DNA of 64,000 nucleotides from Corallium rubrum (GCA_964035015.1 OZ036000.1:3406599-3470598); one strand, 5' to 3'. Shown: positions 1-11,609, numbered from the stretch's first letter. Numbers and translations are program-made. The notes: a model not told the origin generated them from the letters alone.

Positions 1-888
1 TTTTAGTTTTTCTTTATTAAAATGGGTAAATTAATCTTCACAGCAATTTTTTATATCTTAGCCAGCGTATAGATCATTTCACTCAACAACGCCATGCACT
101 AAAACCATTACATTATTATATCATATTTGTACTCAATAGTAAAAAAAAAGATGCTATTCATTTATTACTCTGAATCGCGCATCGTCTGGCGTTAGCCAGA
201 ATAAAATACTAAAGACCAATTCGGACACTGAGGAAAGAGTCTTCCAATTCAAATAGCTTATAATATAGAAAATCTTCACACAAAATTAACTGCAAGTTCA
301 AAACCTCACTACAAAAAAATATATCGATTTAATATATGGTAGTTTAAATGACCTTGCAAAACTTTATTTATTTTTAAATGGTTACTGTGAAGACCCTCGC
401 ACGTTTAAAACAATTTGTCTCAAGTGCAACTCTGTTCGGAGTCTCACTGACCCAATTTCTTGTTGTATGTAATTATGCATGTAATACTTATAATGCACTG
501 TAATTTTATTGTTCATAGTTATCTCTCTATATATCCTTTGTATGTTTAGGGCCCACAGTAATTGGCTAACGCTGTTGTGGTTCCCCTGCCATTGTTAAAC
601 CTGCTGTTATTTATATATTTATTTCTATGTATGTTACATATGGGGAAGTTAATAAAATAAAATAAAAATAAGATAGGTCTCACGCGCGTTCTGAATTAGG
701 ATGAAACTTATATTTGATTTTCATCGGCATGACATATAAGGTTGAAGCAACCATGAAAGCCCAAAGCTATATATTAAGTTATGTTATAATATTATACTCT
801 GTCTATTGTAATAAAAATTAAATTTTTGGACTTTCCAACCTCATTCGCAAGCAACTCTGTGGGCTCTTATGGTGAAGAGGTGAGAAAA
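1..888. other. Intergenic, no gene seen
   Basis: No coding region is supported. At about 165-225 there is a fragment of the dispersed palindromic repeat described at 10154-10366 (GTCTGGCGTTAGCCAGA core). The stretch at 540-672 ends in an A-rich (AAAAT)n tail and looks like the 3' end of a LINE, but no reverse-transcriptase reading frame precedes it. Confidence 0.4.
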
Positions 889-1100
889 ACTTGGGTGGAG
901 TGGGCAAACATGGGTGGAGTGAGCAATCTTGGGTGGAGTGAGCAATCTTGGGTGGAGTGAGCAATCTTGGGTGGAGTGAGCAATCTCGGGTAGAGTGAGC
1001 AATCTTGGGTGGAGTGGGCAAACATGGGTGGAGTTGGCAATCTTGGGTGGAGTGGGTAATCTCGGGTGGAGTGAGCAATCTTGGGTGGAGTGGGCAAGGT
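889..1100. repeat. 19-bp minisatellite
   Basis: About eleven tandem copies of a 19-bp unit (TGGGTGGAGTGAGCAATCT and variants). Two overlapping reading frames on the minus strand are products of the repeat, not genes. The sequence just after it (GTGTCACA ... TGCACAGAGTT) recurs at about 23858-23896. Confidence 0.85.
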
Positions 1101-2232
1101 GGTGTCACACAATAGCCACAAAGTGCACAGAGTTGCCTGAGGAGTAGGCTAAAGGTTGTTGTCACATTTGAGGCAGCCCTTCACTTGCGTGATAGTAACT
1201 TCTAGTATTATAACTTGCCATGGAGCGCTCGCTGATCGCGCGTGTGCATGTGACATGTTTGTCATCATAAAAAGCTGAGAAGTTCAGGATAAACGAATTT
1301 GGGAGTGTGAATTGAAAATGCAAAGTGAATCCTGCGGTCGCAGCCTGATGTTATGGATTGAAATAAGTTTTATCCCGGCGCTGAACGCGTCAGCTGACAG
1401 CCAATTAGTTTATGGTTGTCATTACTTTGGGCAGAAAACAAACAAAAACACCATTGTTAAGAGTAGTAACATGCGAGCACAGACGTTCTAGGGGGAGTGA
1501 CCAAAACTGAGAAAATCAAAAGAGGATTTGTGATTCTCAATCGTCGTGAAAGGTAGTTTGCCAAAATACTCGTTGTGTATTAAATATGCCAAATTCTTCG
1601 AATATACAAAACTTAGCGAGGACTTCAGTTCAAGCATGAAAAGTTCCAGCTTCACGTGAGAAAAATATATCTCATATGTAATATGACAGCTTGACGACGT
1701 TTTTCGAAGCGCAACCGGAAGAAGCAGACGGAATATAGTGGTAGACTTGGAAAAAGTTTTAAGTCTTCCTCCGCCAAAAAGGGGACATTGGGATTTTCGG
1801 TGTTGCGGTATTTTTCGTGCGGTATTTCAGTAACTTTGTCGCTTCGGTACGATATTCGGTTTTACCCATTCTACCAACTGCGGTATTTCACGATTTTTTT
1901 GCGGAATGTCCCCCTCCAAAAATAGCCCGAACTTTGCCTTGAAATGTCGCCGCATTTATAAATAGCACAATTTTTATACATTTGGCCTTCCAGCTTTGCC
2001 TGGGTAGGCGTTACAGTCTACAACTGAGTACTGACTGCTGCTATATAGTTTGCTACTGACTGGCTACTGTAACTGCTACAGAGGCAGACTTCAGCTGCGC
2101 ATTTGTTGGTTAGATAGCTGCAAATCAATACCTTCCTTCTCAACATTCCACCCGACTATATAAACTATACCTTTCTCTATCTTTTTGTTGTGTTGAACGT
2201 GTTTTCGCTTTTTCAGCCTTCCTTGCTATATA
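1101..2232. other. Intergenic, no gene seen
   Basis: No reading frame with recognisable content. About 1360-1395 resembles one arm of the foldback element at 29319-29545 (TTTTATCCCG followed by an AACGCGTCA motif). Confidence 0.3.
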
Positions 2233-2600
2233 GTAAACCTTCGTCACTAGTAAATCTTCCTCACTAGTAAACCTTCCTCACTAGTAAACCTTCCCCACTA
2301 GTAAACCTTCTTCACTAGTAAACCTTCCTCACTAGTAAACCTTCTTCACTAGTAAACCTTCCTCACTAGTAAACCTTCCTCACTAGTAAACCTTCCTCAC
2401 TAGTAAACCTTCTTCACTAGTAAACCTTCCTCACTAGTAGTAGTAAACCTTCCTCACTAGTAGTAGTAAACCTTCCTCACTAGTAAACATTCACTCAGTA
2501 AACCTTCGTCACTAGTAACTGCCATCTTCAATAGTAAACCTTCCTTACTAGTAAACTTTCCTTCACTTAGTAAACCTTCCTCATTAATAGTAAACCCTCC
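2233..2600. repeat. 17-bp minisatellite
   Basis: Roughly twenty tandem copies of TAAACCTTCCTCACTAG with C/T variants and two short TAG-TAG-TAG expansions. The array decays towards its 3' end. Confidence 0.85.
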
Positions 2601-3911
2601 TTCTGGGTGGTAATCGTACATCCGCACCCTTCCTCAAACTGCAGTAGTATATCTGCTAAGTGCCAGACGCTATTTACATTGATACAACTTCTGATATCGC
2701 TTATCGCGGAGCACAATCCTTAAATTAATCCAAAACCAAACAAACAAAAACGATGCCGTGTTTATCTCCCAAATGGACAAGATTGCAGCGATAGATTAAC
2801 AGCAAATTAAAAACGAGAATTTGCCGACATAAACAAACAAAGTAATTTCCAATATTTTAAAAGGAAACACTGGAGGCTATATGCTCTGCAGTTTATGACT
2901 AAATTATGAAGAACACAGACCAACGTTGAAGAGTCAAAGGCGTTCCTTGACTAGGGATCACAGCTGAGATTTAAATGTAGATTTTACAGGGGAGGAAAAC
3001 CGGGAAAAAAACAAAAAACGAAGCACAATACTTCCCGACGGAGTGGACATGCATAGCGGAAAACTACACCCGCCCAACAGTCGGAAGGGAGGGCGATTTT
3101 ACTAAAACAGTCTGCAATATTTTATATATAGTAAAAACATCGCGTGCACTGGAAACTGGAAACCTTAGCCAAAAAAGAAACTACGTCATTCACCAATATT
3201 TCGTGACTTCAACGCCCAAGATAACAGCAAGGAACGCAAAGTTTCTGCTACTCAATCTGATTATTCAGTCATTACGTCAGTTCACTTCAACAATCAATAA
3301 AATAAGAATGTACAGCACGCAACAAGAAAAACCAAGCCTATAGACAGCAGTTTAATGGACGCCACTCGTCCGCTGACCGCATGAGAAGAGAAGGTGTCTA
3401 TAGGGTTATAGTGGGGTCGAGCCTTCAGTCTTTGACAAAGATAAGTGCATGGATAAGTGCATGACCAAGTCATTATTATATACGGTTCAATTATTAAAAC
3501 TACAAATATAAACCATGTACAATATTTACAAGAGCAAAATACACATCTGTCAGACATGGTGAACAACAGGTTTTATAACTCATAATCATGTGAAACCAAA
3601 CTTTTGGTGAATCTACACCGACGTTATAGCGTATATATTGCATGCATAAAGCAACTATAAAACTGACCGGGATCCCGCTTGCTTCAATCGACGGTATCGT
3701 ATAAACACGCCCCAATACTGAAAGGAACCAGAGTATTCAGGAAAATGCCATGATTCTCAGAAGAGGATTAAACACTCAATCTTGTGAGAACGGACATCTT
3801 GAGCGTTAATCTAGCATTTAAAAGGTTAATCCCTATTTGAGAATTTGGTCCTGAGTACTTAGTGCTTTTTTTCTAGGTGTATTTGCTATTAAACGTCCCG
3901 CTCGATTTAGT
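2601..3911. other. Intergenic, no gene seen
   Basis: Apart from the SINE fragment at about 2950-3055, I see no coding or repeat structure. Short open frames on the minus strand at 3294-3715 have no recognisable protein features. Confidence 0.35.
2950..3055 (-). mobile_element. SINE fragment, same family as 9303-9720
   Basis: Read on the minus strand, this matches the central domain of the 5S-like SINE at about 9440-9540: GGTTTTCCTCCC-like, then a gap, then ATCTCAGCTGTGATCC. The order and spacing agree, with substitutions. The 5S-like head is missing. Confidence 0.55.
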
Positions 3912-4431
3912 ATCATGTTTGCGGGAATTTCTTTTGTTGTCCCGCCCGTTGACGTCAAACTGGGTTTAACGATTAGTAAAAATTGTCTTCGATAGTGATA
4001 GAGTGGGAACGTGGAAGACTGTGTGTCCTAATTGTAGGAGTATTGGCAGACCTTTCTGCTGCTGAAAATCTGTATTCTCGCAAATCTCTAATTTTATGTC
4101 AGTTTCTTTATTTTAGTAGTGTATGCGGGGGTTGGCCTAGTTGGGACTTAGAGTCCGTTCGCTAGCCCCTAAGGGCCTTATCTAACTCACTTACCACTTT
4201 TGTTGTTTGTAACGTATTGTAACTTGTCTTTTTTATTTTATTGTATTGTATTGTATTGTATTGTATTGTATTGTATTGTATTGTATTGTATTGTATTGTA
4301 TTGTATTGTATTGTATTGTATTGAGTGAGTTTGATTAAAGCTTCTGTGATTGTATTGAAGTCAGAAATGAATTTCAATGAGTGAATGAGGTATATTAGTT
4401 GTTAACAAAAGAAATTCCCGCAAACATGATA
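3912..4431. mobile_element. Foldback element around a pentanucleotide array
   Basis: Near-perfect inverted arms lie at about 3912-3940 and 4403-4431 (ATCATGTTTGCGGGAATTTC and its complement). Between them is an unrelated-looking stretch with the TTGTA array. There is no transposase frame, so it is probably a non-autonomous inverted-repeat element. Confidence 0.5.
4229..4323. repeat. (TTGTA)n microsatellite
   Basis: About nineteen near-perfect copies of TTGTA, preceded by a T-rich tract. The motif is one base away from the CTGTA arrays at 44738, 59663 and 61641. Confidence 0.9.
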
Positions 4432-5045
4432 TAATAGCCATAAAAAACTCCAAACTTTTTCTCAGTTGTGCGAAGGATAATAGGATTACTGTGTCTCGAA
4501 TTTTTGGACACTCGACCACTAATTTCGAAGTTTTCAAGAATCCTAATGGGTTATATTACTGTGATTTAAACGAATAAACTATTTTGTTTGATAACACTAC
4601 GGACACTAGTGTTACTTTAATCATTTAACTCCCAGACTGGCCAAAATTGACCTCTTTTGTTATTTTACTTTAAACGCCAGATAATTTGAACACTTTAGTT
4701 TCTCTTTTGGTGTCTGGGTGAAACCAAGAATTTAGTCATAGTTATTTTGGTAGAAATCACTTATCTTTGGAGAAGTTGTTATCTGAATTTCAAAGAATAA
4801 TTTTTAGGCGTTTGAACGCAGTATGAATGTGTGATATATACCGGGGGGTGACGTTTACTAAACTGTAATGCTTGTAGCTTTGAATATTACGGTGAGAATT
4901 TCGTCCAAACGGTCGGGTCGCGAGACAAAACACTGAATAAAAGCGAAATAGCGTTTAATTAAACGCTATTTCGCTTTTTGTAGAATTAGTGATAGTTCTT
5001 GCATTTTCGCTCAGAAAAAATAAAACGAGAATGTCTAGTTATCGA
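4432..5045. other. Downstream flank of the CREB3-like gene
   Basis: Probably holds the 3' untranslated region of the minus-strand gene that stops at 5046. It contains one perfect 40-bp palindrome. I could not place a confident polyadenylation signal. Confidence 0.35.
4939..4978. repeat. Perfect 40-bp palindrome in a probable 3' UTR
   Basis: Twenty bases beginning AAAAGCGAAATAG at 4939 are followed at once by their exact complement, with no loop. It lies 67 bp beyond the stop codon of the CREB3-like gene, so the transcript would carry a 20-bp hairpin. Confidence 0.85.
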
Positions 5046-8000
5046 TTATTTGCTAAAAGAGTATTCTTTCGTAAAGCCATCATCGTTCGTATTTCTTCCA
5101 TCGTCAAAAGAAATCGAAGGCGCTTTCGGGTAACTGTCCACTTCTGGTTTGTCTTTACTGAAGGAGAATACGACACTGAATGCACGAAGATAATGTGAGA
5201 TGTTTAAGCTGCTCGATGGTTCGCTTTCTTCCTTGTATTCAAGTAAGGTTCTGGAACGAACTGCAAGGAAATCATTCAAGTATTAATCGGACGTAAATGA
5301 GCGACAACACCAGGTGCAATAGTCAAGACCTTGTACAATAACAAACCATTGCAGTGTGTAACATGCTGCGCATTGGGCAAGATCATTGTGAGACAAGTTG
5401 CACGAACCATTGCAGTGTGTAACATGCTGTGCAATGGTCAAGATCATTGTGAGACAAGTTGCATGAACCATTGCAGTGTGTAACATGCTGTGCAATGGTC
5501 AAGATCATTGTGAGACAAGTTGCATGAACCATTGCAGTGTGTAACATGCTGTGCAATGGTCAAGATCATTGTGAGACAAGTTGCACGAACCATTGCAGTG
5601 TGTTACATGCTGTGCAATGGGTCAAGATCATTGTGAGACAAGTTGCATGAACCACTGCAGTGTGTACCATGCTGTGCAATGGTCAAGATCATTGTGAGAC
5701 AAGTTGTACGAACCATTGCAGTGTGTAACATGCTGTGCAATGATCAAGATCATTGTGAGACAAGTGAACCATTGCAGTGTGTAACATGCTGTGCAATGGT
5801 CAAGATCATTGTGAGACAAATTACATGAACCATTGCAGTGTGTAACATGCTGTGCAATCAGCAATGACCAAGATCGTTGTGAGACAAGTTGTACGAACCA
5901 TTGCAGCGTGTAGCATGTTGTGCAAGTTGCGCGAACCAATGCAGTGTGTATAACATGCTAACTAATGGTCAAGATCATTGTAAGACAAGTTGCACGAACC
6001 ACTGCAGTGTGTACCATGCTGCGCAATACTCAAGAACATTGTGAGACAAGTTGCATGAACCACTGCAGTGTGTACCATGCTGCGCAATAGTCAAAATCGT
6101 TGTGAGACAAGTTGCATGAACCACTGCAGCGTGTACCATGCTGCGCAATACTCAAGAACATTGTGAGACAAGTTGCATGAACCACTGCAGTGTGTACCAA
6201 GCTGCGCAATACTCAAGAATATTGTGAGACAAGTTGCATGAACCACTGCAGTGTGTACCATGCTGCGCAATACTCAAGAACATTGTGAGACAAGTTGCAT
6301 GAACCACTGCAGTGTGTACCATGCTGCGCAATACTCAAAATCGTACTCACATTTCCAGTTGAACTTACCAGGTAAGGTGGTGTAACTGTCAGCAACAGCG
6401 TTGCCTTTTGGTGAGTGAGAAGTGGAGTTACTGAAGGGAAAAGCTACCAAGGCGAACGCCAAGAACAAAACCAGGATACAAGTACTTGTCTGTTTTTTAC
6501 TTGTGTTCGACGTCGCAACGAGTTCTTGTAATTTTTTTAGTTGCTCCAGTAGAGACTTGTTCTGCTCTTCGAGATTGTCGACTTTTTTCTGTAAGACTCG
6601 GTTTTGGTCTGTACAACTTTTCACTCTAATCATAATGACAAAGACAATAGCTATAAGAATTATAAACAACAACAACAGCAGCAACAGAAGCACTATCTGC
6701 ATTAACAGCAGCATCAGCATCAACAGCACTAGTACCACCATCAGTAGCAGCAGCACCACCAACAACATCAACAACAACAGCACCGCTATCAACAGCAGCA
6801 GCACCACCAACAACATCAACAACAACAACAGCACCACCACCAACAACACCACCACCACCACCAACAACAACAACAGCAGCAACAACAGCAGCAACAACAG
6901 CAGCAACAACAGCACCACCACCACCAACAGCATCAACAACAACACCACCACCAACAGCATCAACAACAACAACAGCACCACCAACAGCATCAACAACAAC
7001 AGCACCACCAACAGCATCAACAACAACAGCACCATCAACAGCATCAACAACAACATCACCACCACCAACAGCATCAACAACAACAGCACCACCACCAACA
7101 GCATCAACAACAACAACAGCACCACCAACAGCAGCAGCACCACCAACAGCATCAACAACAACAGCACCACCAACAGCAGCAGCACCACCACGAAAAGAGC
7201 ACCACCAACAGCAGCAGCACCACCACGAACAGCATCAACAACAACAACAACAGCAGCACCACTACCAACAGCAGCACCACTACCAACAGCAGCACCACTA
7301 CCAACAGCAGCACCATCATCAACAGCAGCACCACCACCACCACCACAAACAGCACCACCAACAGCACACCTCCACCACCAACAGCACCTCCCCACCTCCA
7401 CCACCAACAGCACCTCCCCACCACCACCACCACCACCAATACCTGAATTCAAGGCCATCTATGTATTCCTTTTTCTTTTTGCGACTTTCTTGGGCAGAAA
7501 CCTGAAAAATTGATGATACACAAACCAAATATTAGACAAATTATTTTAACCAAAAATAAAATTTTCAGTACAAAATTGACCAAAACCAAAAAGGGCCCAG
7601 CATACCTTGTTCTTAATTTTTCTTCGTACTTTCTTCAATATTTTTTCTTCATCCTTTTTGTTGTAGAAATGTAAAGTTAGGATTTAGTTTGATGGCAGCA
7701 AATGTAAAATAATGCAAAAGATTGCTTAACACTAAACAACTTCTGTAAAAACAATAAATAATGAAACAGAACAACACAAGAGTAGACCAACATTTACTTC
7801 ATTTTTTGTACTTACTGCAAGTATATATATTTGTGAAATTCATTAATAATTCATGATTTTGCAGCCAATCCAATTTCAGAAATTACATCACATGTATACC
7901 CCTGTAAACCCCATACAAACCACTAGTGCTTGTAACTAATTAGCATCTCAATATGATTATCCCAAAGGGATTTTTACTATTTATTCATTTCACAAGTTGT

Positions 8001-8103
8001 TTACAACACTCGCGTCCTTGTTGTATTGAATATACAATCACTCGCCTTCGGCTCGTGATTGTATAATTCAATACAACACGGCCGCTCGTGTTGTAAACAT
8101 TAC

Positions 8104-8164
<61 letters not shown>

Positions 8165-11100
8165 GTTGGTATATACAGTATGAAGAAATTTATGCTCATA
8201 AATAAGTTTTGTGGAAACAATTATCACCATGAAAACTTTCAAAGAATTAAATTTATGCTTCACGTTACAAAAACCCATATAAATGAGAATATGCCGTAAT
8301 GTACTTACTTTTGTTAAAGCCAAATTTGTTGGTAAAACATGGCCTTCCTCCTGCAAAAGTTTTCTTTCTTCTTCACTGATTGATAACTGTTCTTCCTGTT
8401 AAAGAAAACAGTGCAGTACACATGTAAGTTTTCCCATTCTTATTCAGCTCTGGTTAAACAATGAAACCTACCTTAGTTTTCATCACTGTTTTCACAGGCA
8501 GACTCAGAGCAGGTCTGATTTCTGTGATGACAATTGGAGTGACCGTTGCTGTGGTTTTCAATACTTGTAAAGATGACAATGGTTTAGGACAAGGTGGTGA
8601 AGTAGAGACCACAGGTGGTGGTGGTACACTTGAATTGTCATCGGCAACTATACCATCATCAGTTATCTCCATAAAGCTTTCAAGATCTAGTGTACTGTTG
8701 CTAGTATTATATGGAGTTGTACTTTCATCACCAAGTTCTGGGAAATTACCAAAATTTTTGCAGTCTAATCCATCAAGGAAGGATAGGTCAATATCTATAG
8801 GGTATAAATAAGGTATAACATCCTACTAGTGTAAACTACAATGTACCTTAACCCATTCCTGTCTGAGCTGGCCAAAAACAGACCCTTTTTACTCGGTGCA
8901 GCAAATAATTTTACTAATCGAAGGAAGAACCCTCAAACATCCTAGGTAGCAATGGGCATGACTCATTAACCCTTTCCCTACTGTCGTGACCTTTTAGTAT
9001 TTTACTTACTCTGGCTAATGGCAGACGATTTTACTCGTCAAGGGGAGAACTCCAGTAAGGAAAGGGTTAAATACATGTACCATATTTTCTGGGTGATAAC
9101 CCGCACGGCGTATAACCTGCACAGCAACAAAAATGTCATTTTTGAAAAATAAATCAGCATATTACCTGCACCATCGGATAACCCACAGCTGCTAATAATA
9201 GGTTTGGGCAAGGGAGCACACCAGACTGACTTGAATTTCTTCTTTGTTCAGCATTCCTTCATTTATGTTCAGCCATTTTGAATAATGCAGTATATATCAT
9301 TAGTGTTTGGGGAGCACGGGTGGTGTGTGCTGTTAGCGTGCCAATAGTTAAGCCCGGTTAGACGGGGTTAGTACTTGGATGGGTGACCGCTTGGAAATGA
9401 CCCCGTTGTCCAGCTTGGACTCATGTGAGTAGAGTTGTAGTTGATCTCTCCTGTGCTTCGAGGGTTTTTCGCCGGGTTCTCCGGTTTTCCTCCCTCCATA
9501 AAATCAACACCTAACATCTCAGCTGTGATCCGTGGTCTGAACTGTGTCGTTGGCGGCTGCTTCGAGCGCCTTGATATGCCTCGACACGGCCACGTTGATC
9601 TGCGTCCTTTGCAATTCAGCCACTGGCTGCAAGTAAGGATGATTAGCCCCCAGTCCTTACTTACTTACTTACTGTATCGCAGGTGTGGCTACGGTGTTCT
9701 GAAAATGAAATAACCAGGCCGTAGCCTATGCCTGCAATACACTAATGAATATACCGCATTATTCAAAATGGCTGAATATAAACGAAGGAATGCAGAACAA
9801 AGAAGAAGAAATACAGGTCAGTCTGGTGTGCTCCCTTGGTTTGGGACCACAAAATTTTAAAAAAGTACAGTACCAGTAGTTGAAAGATGAAAGTAGAAAC
9901 CTTGGTCTCCAGTCTTCATGATGGCGTCGTCTTAAGAATTCAACAGATTACCTGCACCACCCTATTACCCGCACTAATTATGTTTCCTAGCAAAATTAAG
10001 AGATAACCCACGGGTTATCGCCCAAAAATATGGTACAGTAATTTTATGGAATTCAAAAGTAAGGTACAGTAGATCCCACAGCAAGTAAATGTGATACAGC
10101 CAGTAATATCATTTGATACAGTTCTAATGCATTTCTAGCAAGGCAGGCATTGTTAACCCTTTATCGCCCAGTGACCACTCCATTGACGAGTAAAATCATC
10201 TGGTGTTAGCCAGAGTAAAACACTAAAGACATCGTTGGGCGATAAAGGGTTAACCGAGATAGTCTATTAACCCTTTATTGGCCAGTGGCCACTCCATTGA
10301 TGAGTAAAATTGTCTGGCATTAGCCAGAGTAAAACACTAAAGACATCGTTGGGCGATAAAGGGTTAACAGTATGTGAGAATGTCTAATATGCATTCTTAA
10401 AATAATGTTCAACTCACCTAAGTCAAAAGTATTGAATGATCCTTTATCTGTAAAGTCAAGATCAAAATCATCTAATCCCATAGGACTGAGAGCCATTCCT
10501 GAGTCTGAGGATGTGTCACTAGGTTGGGGCGAGGTGGTACCTAACAATAAATCATCTGGTGACATAGTATTTATACCCAATAACATATCTTTCTCTTCTG
10601 GTGACATAGGACTAATATCCAATAACATATCTTTGTCTTCGAGTGACATAGGACCAATGTTCATCAGAGATGTAAGAATATCATAAGTATGATCGTGATT
10701 GACTTTAGATGTCTAAATTGAAAATGAAGAAATAACAAATGGAAACTTTCAATTTACTTCTTTCATTTGAAAATTTCAGCCCAGGTATCCATTTTACAAG
10801 GATTTTATCGGAAGCCCGGGCTGAAATTTCAACCCAGATTTTATCGGAGCCGGGCTGAAATTTCAACCCAGTTAGCCAGGCTGAAAATCTCCATGTAATC
10901 AGCCCCTAAATTGTTCTGAAAAACCATCATTCAAAAATTTTGACAGAAATATTTTGTTGCAGTATTCTTGCTAGCAATGTTAAATAAACACCACTTAATG
11001 TATAAGAAATTTCACAGCAGATAACAAAATTATCATAATCTAAATTTCAGTACTTGAATGTAGATATTATTTTGTTTTGTTTTGATGATAGAATGTGTTT

Positions 11101-11609
11101 GGGTTACCATGTAACGACCGCTTGCGAACAAAAATGCTATATAAATGTTAATTTGAAATAAAACCAAGAGTCCAAGACGAAGAAAGATTTCAAATAACAC
11201 ACATATTGATCACAGAGCAACTACTAAACCACAATTTAAAGTGATCGATGTTCTTATTTATAAGAAAAGAGTAAAATTACACAAGTAGAGCCTAGCATAT
11301 CATATTTAAACAAAGGGGCCATTCACGAGTTGCAAAACACACTCGACTATCGCTTTTACCATGAAACAAATAAACAACATCAGATATTAAAAACATAAAC
11401 TTAAAGAATACATTTTCTAAATTAAAAGAAGAGAGCTAAAAATGTTTCAGATTCAAAAAATAAACATTTTTCTAATCACAGAAAATATGACAGATATTTC
11501 ATGGGGTCGTGACGTTGCATTTCGCTTCGCTATATTCTTTTCTGAGCGTTCTGAAACATTCTATTTAGTAGATTAGGTATTGCTTTTACACTTATTGTAC
11601 CTGTGCCAT
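5046..11609 (-). CDS. CREB3/CREB3L-like ER-membrane bZIP transcription factor
   Basis: CREB3-family proteins are held in the ER membrane and cut in the Golgi by S1P/S2P to free a nuclear bZIP activator. Exons, in transcript order: 11601-11609, 10418-10712, 8472-8794, 8309-8395, 7606-7653, 7443-7501, 6369-6625, 5046-5260; all phases close, giving 430 aa. An acidic, Ser/Pro/Asp-rich activation region (about 4-209) leads to the family stretch EEGHVLPTNLALTK. Then come the basic region [28 protein letters not shown] (about 245-272), a leucine zipper to about 309, and one membrane segment CILVLFLAFALVAFPF (about 323-338). A lumenal S1P-type site RSRTLL lies at 361-366. The basic region has Val (255) where the family usually has Gln. 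Family CREB3 is firm; the paralogue (CREB3, 3L3 or 3L4) is not resolved. Confidence 0.9.
5338..6340. repeat. 61-bp minisatellite filling CREB3-like intron 7
   Basis: About sixteen tandem copies of a 61-bp unit. Copies up to about 5940 carry AACCATTGCAGTGTG and mostly CAATGGTCAAGATCATTG. Copies after about 5990 carry AACCACTGCAGTG and mostly CAATACTCAAGAACATTG. The array fills nearly the whole 1108-bp intron, ending 28 bp from exon 7. Confidence 0.9.
6655..7440. repeat. CAA/CAG/CAC trinucleotide tract filling CREB3-like intron 6
   Basis: Nearly 790 bp of interspersed CAA, CAG, CAC and occasional ATC triplets. It lies exactly between the exon coding the basic region (7443-7501) and the exon coding the zipper (6369-6625). 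It keeps long frames open on both strands (poly-Asn/Thr/Ser, poly-Leu/Val), which are artefacts. Sense-strand splice ends AG|GTATTG and ATTAG|A are clear. Confidence 0.9.
7999..8098. mobile_element. Short foldback element (CREB3-like intron 4)
   Basis: A 100-bp inverted repeat opens with GTTTACAACACTCG and closes with its complement. The loop TCGCCTTCGGCTC is of the type also seen at 56607-56757. Confidence 0.7.
8102..8162. repeat. (TA)n microsatellite
   Basis: About 30 TA dinucleotides directly next to the foldback element at 7999-8098, in intron 4 of the CREB3-like gene. Confidence 0.9.
8847..9068. repeat. Dispersed palindromic repeat, two diverged copies
   Basis: Two diverged, adjacent members of the TTAACCC...GGGTTAA family, with the internal blocks TTTTACTC and CTGGCTAATGGCAGA. 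They lie in intron 2 of the CREB3-like gene. Confidence 0.6.
9076..10033. mobile_element. Long foldback element (CREB3-like intron 2)
   Basis: Arms at about 9076-9300 and 9750-10033 are inverted copies of each other. Matching blocks include GTACCATATTTT, GATAACCC, GGGAGCACACCAGACTGAC and TTCAGCCATTTTGAATAATG. No transposase frame is present. A 5S-like SINE occupies the space between the arms. Confidence 0.7.
9303..9720 (+). mobile_element. 5S rRNA-derived SINE
   Basis: The block at about 9349-9410 matches the 3' half of animal 5S rRNA: GTTAAGC, then GGTTAGTACTTGGATGGGTG followed by ACCGCTTGGAAAT. This includes the internal promoter (C-box) region. It is followed by a SINE-like central domain (CGGGTTCTCCGGTTTTCC, ATCTCAGCTGTGATCC, GGCGGCTGCTTCGAGCGCC) and a (CTTA)n tail near 9654. 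SINEs with 5S heads form the known SINE3 class. Two more fragments of the body lie at 2950 (-) and 51121 (+). Confidence 0.7.
10154..10366. repeat. Tandem pair of ~100-bp palindromic repeats
   Basis: Two nearly identical copies (10154-10252 and 10267-10366) begin TTAACCCTTTATCGCCCA or a close variant and end in its complement. The core is GTTAGCCAGAGTAAAACACT. Related copies are at 165, 4620, 8847, 18778, 31600, 37640, 43660, 44350 and 52140, and as an expanded array at 32310-32936. Confidence 0.8.

Noticed and set aside
818-1165. 115-aa and 84-aa Pro/His/Leu-rich frames
   Set aside because: Entirely coded by the 19-bp minisatellite; no features outside it.
6274-7513. 394-aa minus and 363-aa plus frames across the triplet tract
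   Set aside because: They join true CREB3-like exon 7 sequence to intron repeat. Splice sites and the conserved bZIP show the intron must be removed.
9303-9420. Functional 5S rRNA gene
   Set aside because: Only the 3' half resembles 5S, with insertions and no proper terminator; the following body is shared with other SINE copies.
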